Assembly: GCF_964275005.1 (NCBI RefSeq)
Contig: NC_092706.1
Span: 10,053,144 to 10,117,143 of the forward strand
Origin: Diadema setosum
Lineage: Eukaryota > Echinodermata > Echinoidea > Diadematoida > Diadematidae
Direction of reading: 5' to 3'
DNA length: 64,000 nt
Shown here in pieces: positions 60,601-64,000 of this stretch (its first letter is position 1; each line of letters starts with the position of its first letter). The notes below the pieces were generated by a model. The model searched no databases, was not told where the DNA came from, and saw only the letters and a list, made by a program, of their open reading frames with translations. The position numbers and the translations under genes are program-made.

Positions 60601-61891
60601 CATTAAGCTAGAAAAGCACTCAAAGAGTGCACACTTCTTCTTTTTTTTTCTTTCTTTTTTTTTTTTTTTAGAATTGTATGCTCTTTAACATTTCACAAAG
60701 AGGTTTCTAGTATCTTGCAAAAAGGCTGAAACCTCACCTCAACCAATACTATACTGCCCATTTAAAACCAAATTCTACATTATAATTCAGTGGGGTTTTT
60801 TTCCAAATAGTGTGTGAAACATTTATTTACTTAGGCACCATTTAGGGTATTATACTCAGTACCATAATGAAATACGCATGTGACGGTCCCTTGTGACTCC
60901 TTAACATCCTATAGGGTAATATGTTTTATGGGTGTGACGGCATTTAAGGGTGCAAATTCGATGTGCAGTGATGCACTGTTTAGGGTCCATTTCTGGGGTG
61001 TTGGATGCGGGAGGGTAGCACATTTGCCTGAGAGTGACACCTTCCCTCCACCCCCCACCCCCCCCCCCCCCCCCCCCCCCAATCCCATGCCTGGAATAAA
61101 AGTGACAGGTACATTTTGTCTATAGCAGGGCTAGGGCAGCCGCGGAGTTAGGGTTAATAGGGTTACGAAGACTTTTTTTTTTGCATAGTACATCGGAATA
61201 CTGGTCTAATCACTTGAGAACCTCCACTTTTTATACCCAGAAGCGGCACCAGTATAAAGTGGTTAAGCTCTTTTTTTGTTTAACCCTAAAATATGGCAGC
61301 AGAAAAGTGCATGAAGGCCTTCTTCTTGTTTTTTTCTGCTTGTCAGCTGATTAAACCTGAAAGTGGCACCAGAAATATAAACTAATCCCCCTCCACTTTT
61401 AAAAATGTGCTGCTGGCCCTGTAGGGCCTATAGTGCTGTGAACACCCAGGGAAAGGGTGCTAATCTTTTACACACCTTGCCTGCAGTCGCACTGTCACTT
61501 CACCATACTCTTGCCCGAGGTAGTCTTCCGTCCACAGCCGGTATGCCGGAGAATGCTTAGCCACTCCTCTCATAACGACGGGCCTGTACTGTCCGATGAA
61601 TCTCTTGTAGAACTCTGCGGGGCTGGGGAATTCTGCGTCTCGGCCGATCTCCTCCACATGCACTGTCGGTTCCCTGTAGGTCCCCAGAACATTGCGGGGT
61701 CGGCCCGTGTAGAAGGGGTTCCTCGGATCCAACTCAGGAATGCTAAAGTCTACCTCCTCCTCCGCCTCCTCCTCATCCTCAGAACTGGTGACGTCAGCAG
61801 CTTGATCTGGGGCATCTAGGCCAGTGGAATTTATCACCAGCACTGCAGCCAACACAAAGAGGCTGCCACATAGTGCAGTAAAGTTCACCAT
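46085..61891 (-). CDS. ER-lumenal JmjC/cupin oxygenase with EF-hand-like region and HDEL tail (10 coding exons)
   Basis: Coding exons: 61,891-61,476; 59,427-59,244; 58,316-58,197; 57,612-57,453; 55,983-55,785; 54,233-54,161; 52,359-52,315; 51,912-51,743; 48,172-48,052; 46,342-46,085. All introns fit GT-AG, phases agree throughout and the total is 1,746 nt (581 residues plus stop). Parts in order: signal peptide (1-24), acidic linker (33-48), cupin-like JmjC fold (about 75-335) with iron ligands H216, D218 and H297, degenerate EF-hand-like segments (about 360-530), C-terminal HDEL. JmjC proteins are Fe(II)/2-oxoglutarate hydroxylases or demethylases. The leader and HDEL place this one in the ER lumen, where the substrate is unknown. 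It is much longer than vertebrate JMJD8, another lumenal JmjC protein. I know no characterised member with this architecture. The introns are full of transposons, yet the exons are intact. Confidence 0.85.
46595..46898. mobile_element. MITE in JmjC intron 9 (~300 bp)
   Basis: The inverted ends TAGGCGTTTTCACATCAGCC and GGCTGATGTGAAAACGCCTA enclose repeated 'tagcgcgcta'-like palindromes. TA may be the target duplication, which would suit Tc1/mariner-type ends beginning GGCG. No coding sequence. Confidence 0.8.
46919..47935 (+). mobile_element. Decayed LINE 3' end in JmjC intron 9
   Basis: The stretch 46,921-47,124 reads SSLKFLEVNVDNELNWSNHI, the conserved 'KFLGVxIDxxLxWxxHI' block after the RT palm in CR1/jockey-like LINEs. 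Further RT C-terminal-like pieces ('ILPHL-YGITIWCNAHG') follow with many frame changes. An AT-rich 3' UTR ends at 'gatgaaataaagg' (about 47,921-47,933). It lies antisense to the host gene. A short 'taaagtccaaaatgaattgtc' word is duplicated in tandem near 47,052. Confidence 0.65.
48052..54233 (-). CDS. JmjC gene exons 6-9: EF-hand-like region
   Basis: Exon 6 (54,233-54,161) ends in ETDEISLHEFTENFIQ, the second half of an EF-hand pattern. Exon 7 (52,359-52,315; 45 nt) encodes GEVTDEDVLINQRLQ. Exon 8 (51,912-51,743) encodes 'VITVEELDGLSIDTLKKLIE' followed by LFDPLDASNTADFEYSHI. Exon 9 (48,172-48,052) lies behind a very good tctttctcttctag acceptor and encodes 'QSFSRRDFIKIYTIYLGG'. The helices and acidic loops fit EF-hand pairs, but most loops lack some of the usual calcium ligands, so calcium binding is uncertain. 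Exon 9 was placed because it alone satisfies both flanking phases (2 in, 0 out). Confidence 0.75.
48512..48785. repeat. Direct duplication (~120-bp units)
   Basis: The unit 'actgtgccctgtaaata.gtttggagacagtcgcaacccc...gtacgcaccaatgatacgaccgccgcg...aagagactag' occurs at about 48,512-48,630 and again at about 48,637-48,785, where it has a ~30-bp insertion. Short ORFs across it translate the repeat. Confidence 0.8.
48842..49012. repeat. Long hairpin with ~80-bp arms
   Basis: caaataatgactgcttgat and onward through 'ggggcacagttaaaattatg' and 'gatgtgaaaacc' is mirrored at 48,935-49,012 around a short GC-rich loop (cagcttcgcttcggg). It carries the same 'ctgtgcccc' words as the duplication on its left, so both are parts of one foldback element. 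It lies in intron 8 of the JmjC gene. Confidence 0.85.
49013..49376. other. Intronic spacer
   Basis: A short (tc)n run lies at about 49,133-49,150. Nothing else is visible. It belongs to JmjC intron 8. Confidence 0.6.
49381..50385. mobile_element. 1-kb TTAA-flanked element with poly-G/poly-C in its TIRs
   Basis: TTAA stands on both sides (49,377-49,380 and 50,386-50,389). The left end ccctattaagcccaag runs into a G~19 tract and cacattgtgcccc. The right end mirrors it: ggggcacaatgtgcccc, a C~24 tract, then ctttgggctttataggg. No protein is encoded. A perfect X-box-like dyad ggttgccatggcaacc lies inside (50,193-50,208). It is in JmjC intron 8. Confidence 0.8.
50390..50790. mobile_element. TTAA-type palindromic MITE abutting the previous element
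   Basis: Same family as 30,108-30,488. The inverted halves include 'gatgaaaatcggttttgaaa' and 'tttgaaaaccaattttcatc'. The left TTAA (50,386-50,389) is the same one that ends the 1-kb element. The right target copy reads ttga (50,791-50,794), probably a mutated TTAA. Confidence 0.75.
50795..51465. other. Intronic spacer
   Basis: Part of JmjC intron 8. ORFs on the minus strand here lack motifs and no phase-compatible exon with good splice sites was seen. Confidence 0.5.
51466..51680. repeat. (TAAA)n/(TAA)n microsatellite
   Basis: About 200 bp of taa/ataa repeats lie in JmjC intron 8, close to the 5' side of the exon at 51,743. The long Leu- or Ile-rich ORFs on the minus strand are purely translations of the repeat. 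Confidence 0.95.
52000..52205. repeat. Dispersed 'tttcacgaattt/cgcgaaa' repeat, three copies
   Basis: AT-rich sequence with words such as 'aaattttcacgcatttcgtg', 'gcatgcaaatatttttgc' and 'cgtgcgaaaatatccacttt' is found here, at about 52,530-52,700 and at about 54,565-54,770. The copies are diverged and their ends are unclear. They sit in introns 7, 7/6 and 5 of the JmjC gene region and hold no genes. Confidence 0.5.
53240..53300. repeat. Poly-G and poly-C tracts
   Basis: A G12 run and a C~17 run flank 'aagaagcaattgtg'. The arrangement resembles the G-tract/cacattgtg/C-tract of the element at 49,381-50,385, so it may be a fragment of that family's end. A separate C tract lies at about 53,671-53,685. 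Confidence 0.6.
53690..54046 (-). mobile_element. tRNA-derived SINE (minus strand) in JmjC intron 6
   Basis: Reading down from 54,046: gggcgatgagttggctcagt with A box tggctcagtcggt, then gctcgagttcgaacccg with the B box, spaced as in a tRNA. A body follows ('ggtcacgtgtatgagagagt', 'aaaagatcccacttc') and a tail with 'ggaagaccagcttagtg' and 'atgggct'. The head is close to a real tRNA sequence, but the missing acceptor-stem pairing and the attached body make a SINE more likely than a tRNA gene. Confidence 0.75.
55060..55205 (+). mobile_element. SINE 3' part in JmjC intron 5
   Basis: 'ggacctcatggaagaccagc...actatgggctgtccagccat' matches the tail of the SINE at 53,690-54,046 in opposite orientation and ends in 'gaaaacaagcaaac'. 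It is truncated at the 5' side. Confidence 0.6.
55206..55285. mobile_element. Pogo/Tigger-like terminal repeat fragment
   Basis: acagttcgacttcgattatc followed by cggccatg resembles the CAGT..GACCTCGATTATCCGG ends of pogo/Tigger elements. The mirrored other end was not found, so this is a partial copy. It lies in JmjC intron 5. Confidence 0.5.
55785..58316 (-). CDS. JmjC gene exons 3-5: catalytic core
   Basis: Exon 3 (58,316-58,197) encodes GGKTLLHHDAYSSVHCVFNG, containing the HxD iron-binding pair (H216, D218), then WLVMDPGQ. Exon 4 (57,612-57,453) encodes a GGYSDVNVDDVNFNQHP stretch and 'LRKGDCIYMPS'. Exon 5 (55,983-55,785) begins GYAHQIR, with the distal iron ligand H297, 79 residues after D218, a normal spacing for JmjC folds. 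It continues with 'TAISIHFSHYMNFDP'. The intron 3 acceptor is caacag; two nearby in-frame alternatives would add 11 or more residues. NGT (228-230) is a potential glycosylation site near the active site. Confidence 0.85.
56019..56375. mobile_element. 357-bp TTAA-flanked foldback element, copy 1
   Basis: TTAA lies at 56,015-56,018 and 56,376-56,379. The ends AGGGGATGGCTAGTAACTGA and its complement enclose an almost complete palindrome whose centre is near 'ccaggtaagcgtccctggtc'. It is in JmjC intron 4. No coding sequence. Confidence 0.9.
56781..57137. mobile_element. 357-bp TTAA-flanked foldback element, copy 2
   Basis: TTAA lies at 56,777-56,780 and 57,138-57,141. It has the same length and ends as copy 1 (AGGGGAAGGCTAGTAACTGA), differing from it by scattered substitutions. 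It lies about 400 bp from copy 1 in the same intron. Confidence 0.9.
58025..58129. mobile_element. 105-bp mariner-like MITE
   Basis: The ends CAGTCAAACCTGTC and GACAGGTTTTGACTG are flanked by TA on both sides (58,023-58,024 and 58,130-58,131). The inner part 'tatagcagctgcc/ggtggctgctata' continues the palindrome. It is in JmjC intron 3. Confidence 0.85.
58355..58689. mobile_element. Foldback element in JmjC intron 2 (~335 bp)
   Basis: The ends taatctaggcggaggrtgcagct (written in two diverged forms at left and right) enclose inverted words 'gtctgatgtggcgagac', 'cagtggaagcatcc' and 'actcgtctt'. The repeat of 'tctgatgtggcgaga' also occurs in tandem within each arm. It ends close to the acceptor of exon 3 (58,317). 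No coding sequence. Confidence 0.8.
59530..60552 (+). repeat. DR1-rich dispersed repeat, copy 3, in JmjC intron 1
   Basis: It starts actagaaatgtcgctacagc. It ends at ataatgcctccggccacttc / gttggcggaggcat plus A's. Clusters of tgacctttgacc lie at about 59,883, 60,010, 60,160 and 60,310, about 150 bp apart. A (ggac/gtac)n run lies at 60,436-60,510. The orientation is the same as copies 1 and 2 and antisense to the host gene. Confidence 0.85.
60660..60775. mobile_element. Partial TTAA-type MITE
   Basis: 'agaattgtatgctctttaac', 'agaggtttctagtatcttgc' and 'caatactatactgcccattt' match one half of the palindromic family at 30,108-30,488. Only this half is present, behind a T-rich run. It is in JmjC intron 1, followed by a C~25 tract at about 61,053-61,080. 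Confidence 0.65.
61476..61891 (-). CDS. JmjC gene exon 1: signal peptide and start of the cupin domain
   Basis: The start codon has a strong context (gcagaATGG) and an in-frame TGA four codons upstream. Residues 4-20 are hydrophobic (leader), followed by NST, an acidic Asp/Glu block (residues 38-48), and the JmjC-typical entry 'EFYKRFIGQYRPVVMRG' (93-109). A ttttcag acceptor at 61,921-61,927 suggests a 5' UTR intron. The preferred donor is AAG/GTGTGT (61,476/61,475). The adjacent CAG/GCAAGG is a possible GC donor that would keep frame with an earlier acceptor of exon 2. Confidence 0.85.
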
Positions 61892-62570
61892 TCTGCTTTG
61901 TCAACTCTAATCACCAGTCTCTGAAAAGTAGTACATAGGTAGGTATTTCAAGATAATACACATCTCATACAACATAATGAATTGCATTAAAAGCTCACCT
62001 AGACTTCATTCAAACAATGTACATTGTAATGTATTTCATTTGGCCATAATTGATCATGAAGATGATAATAAATATGTGTACATTATTGCACTAGCAACCC
62101 TGGCCTATTCTGCAACCAGCCCGAACGCGAAGTGCTCAGACACTCTCTTTGAGACAGTATAACTATGTGAGCGACACCGTGTGAACAAGCGCCCCAGGGT
62201 ATAAACAGCGACCCCAACAGTGACTACTAGCTAGTCCATGTCAGCTGGTTACTATGTATACAGTGCCCTGGGCTGGGGTTACCAGAATACCTGAAAGATT
62301 TATGTTGCATAAAATTAGACAGCTAACTTCAGTTTCAGATTGAGCAGGCAGCATATTTTATTTTGCTGCAATCGCTTGCCAAGACTGGCTTTACCGGTAC
62401 GGTAGTTTAGTTAGGAGCAAGCTGTTCTGAGTGACGACACCGAAAGTCAACATATGCCTAAATACTTTATCAATTATCAACATGATCAACACTTCCAGGG
62501 GAAATGATTTGGTTCAAGAATAAAATTTAAGTGAGTGACTGGAAATAAGCTATTTAATTTAGTATATTCT
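61892..62570 (-). other. 5' flank of the JmjC gene
   Basis: It holds the start of the 5' UTR (61,892-61,920) and probably part of a 5' UTR intron. No promoter motif cluster stands out. The first non-coding exon was not located. Confidence 0.4.
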
Positions 62571-63280
62571 TAGCCCGACCAGACGCTGTTAATACGCTAC
62601 GCGAATACAGCGTCTGACCAACGAGCGGGCACCTACAAAGTGGGGAACCACAACACAACTACAAAACTTATGAAAATTTATACGTTCTTTATAAACAATG
62701 TACACGTTACCAAACGTTACTCACCTTAAGTGCATGCTTGTATTACAGAAGGTTCGTAAGTCCATTGAGAGCCCTTGTGATAAGTCCGTGGAACCAAAAA
62801 GTGATACTTTCTGGCGGATTCCCTAACACCGTCAGGGTTCATCGTTGCAGAATTCAAAATGGCGCCTTGATCTATGCGGAAATCTTTTGCGTGCGTGCGA
62901 TGCGCTGCTTGAGTGTTGGTGTAGCAGCACGGTCGACAGCGCGACCTTTTGAAAGGGCATTCAGATCATGTGACCTCCCGGATGCGTAAATGGCCTGGCG
63001 TGAAAGACGATGTACCGTTCGTGAACCGTTCACACATGCTGCATATAACCATCATTTTAGGTAAGTTATTAAATCTAAATTTCAATATTCATAGCATAGA
63101 TATGAAGTCTCATTATCATTTTGTTCGTCAGATGAGTTTGAAGTGACAAAAAAATGATCTAAAGTATCAAAATTCAATCCGATCGCATGCGATCGTTGGA
63201 CCCTCTTCGTGTTTGGAGCTTCGTTGGTACAGCCCTGTCGCGCTACGTATGTACAGCGGCGACTGGGCTGTGTATAGTTA
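62571..63280. mobile_element. 710-bp TIR element, copy 2, with 9-bp target duplication
   Basis: It starts TAGCCCGACCAGACGCTG and ends ...GGGCTGTGTATAGTTA, as in copy 1 (22,485-23,193), from which it differs at only a few positions. The target duplication gtatattct stands at 62,562-62,570 and 63,281-63,289. This copy proves the true ends of the family. It carries no transposase. Confidence 0.9.
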
Positions 63281-63289
63281 GTATATTCT

Positions 63290-64000
63290 GTGATTTTGGT
63301 GCAGTCTCGCGAATTTGAAGAGGTAGCGCAGTACAGGAAAATTAATGGATGGTAAATTTTATGCCTAACGTTACAACATTGAACATATTAGACCTATTAC
63401 GTTAGTGCTACCTACCATGAGTGATGCTCCAGTGATGGCTTATAATAATACCCGGCAATCGGTATTTATACGCTACTTGCCTTTTTAACGTGAATCTCAG
63501 CTCAACACAGCTCAGCAGGGACCTCGTAGTCGCAGCTCGCCTAACATAGATTGGATAAACCCTTCACTTCATGGCAATACTCACACCGTTTGCTTCCCCT
63601 TGTACCTGTAGTGCAAAGAGTAGGAAGCCTAGTAGGCCCTTACAGTGATAACTATATTTTTGTTCATCACCACCTGTGGTGTGCTGTACTACGCCACGGA
63701 TCAGTAGGTTGCCAGAGACTACACACGTGTAGCACAGCATCCGCGGCCCGGAGATCAAAGAAGGCGTGTCCTCATCATCAACTCCGTGAACAGTTAGTCT
63801 TACCCCGGTCGCTTCGATTAAATTTATTTATCCACCCCTGCTGAGTGAGTGGGTGCTGAAGTCAACAAGAACGTCATCACACATGATGTAAGTTATCGCA
63901 TTTTGGTTCGAGACCGTATTTATGCAATGTATTATTGTAAGTGATGTTTATCCGGGGCCATACGAAGGTTTGAAGAAGACTGTCCGAGGGCAACTGATTC
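63290..64000. other. Right-edge stretch without a confident gene
   Basis: A strong donor-like atgatGTAAGTT lies at about 63,884-63,894 on the plus strand and could close a first exon that runs beyond the window. The overlapping ORFs at 63,551-63,844 lack motifs. Confidence 0.35.

Noticed and set aside
1-64000. CRISPR arrays, bacterial operons, rRNA genes
   Set aside because: None are present. The tandem repeats have no unique spacers, and the window is clearly metazoan in structure.

Overview
This window looks like nuclear DNA from a marine invertebrate deuterostome, most likely an echinoderm. The reasons are AT-rich DNA with long introns, GT-AG splice sites, L1/Tx1-like and other non-LTR retrotransposon remnants, tRNA-derived SINEs, very many palindromic TIR elements, frequent 'taggcctac'-type sequence and long poly-C/poly-G tracts. 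I see no bacterial operons, rRNA or CRISPR. The taxon is inferred from sequence style, not proven.

The only complete protein-coding gene I can assemble is on the minus strand, 61,891 down to 46,085. It has ten coding exons with consistent phases and encodes 581 residues: a signal peptide, an acidic linker, a JmjC/cupin-like Fe(II)/2-oxoglutarate oxygenase core (H216-x-D218 ... H297), a C-terminal half with degenerate EF-hand-like segments, and a C-terminal HDEL. It should be a soluble ER-lumen oxygenase. A second host gene is represented by one 5' coding exon of an SLC16/MCT-type transporter (39,286-39,094, minus). I could not find its later exons.

Layout: 1-900, simple repeats and a 15-bp minisatellite. 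897-5,494, a 4.6-kb near-perfect palindrome whose arms each carry a decayed copy of the same transposon-associated protein. 5,495-7,260, unassigned. 7,263-10,022, a TIR element with a nested TAA-flanked element and an inner palindrome. 10,050-11,040, a further copy of the first palindrome's ends. 12,640-15,293, an L1/Tx1-like LINE cut by a 1-kb TIR element just before its catalytic YADD box. 15,466-24,081, an 8.6-kb TIR element holding an X-box satellite, a decayed split minus-strand gene and a nested 709-bp element. 24-39 kb, mostly gene-poor with palindromic elements, a SINE and two weak ORFs. 41.6-44.8 kb, repeats built of ~150-bp units loaded with nuclear-receptor DR1-like motifs. 46-62 kb, the JmjC gene, whose introns are packed with transposons. 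62,571-63,280, a second copy of the 709-bp element.

The most unusual observations are the HDEL-tailed JmjC/EF-hand protein; a 709-bp element and a 57-bp end-to-end derivative of it sitting side by side, separated and flanked by three copies of one 9-bp target site; two different nucleosome-length satellite families, each with one transcription-factor-like motif per unit (RFX X-box; DR1); and TTAA-flanked elements inserted back to back.
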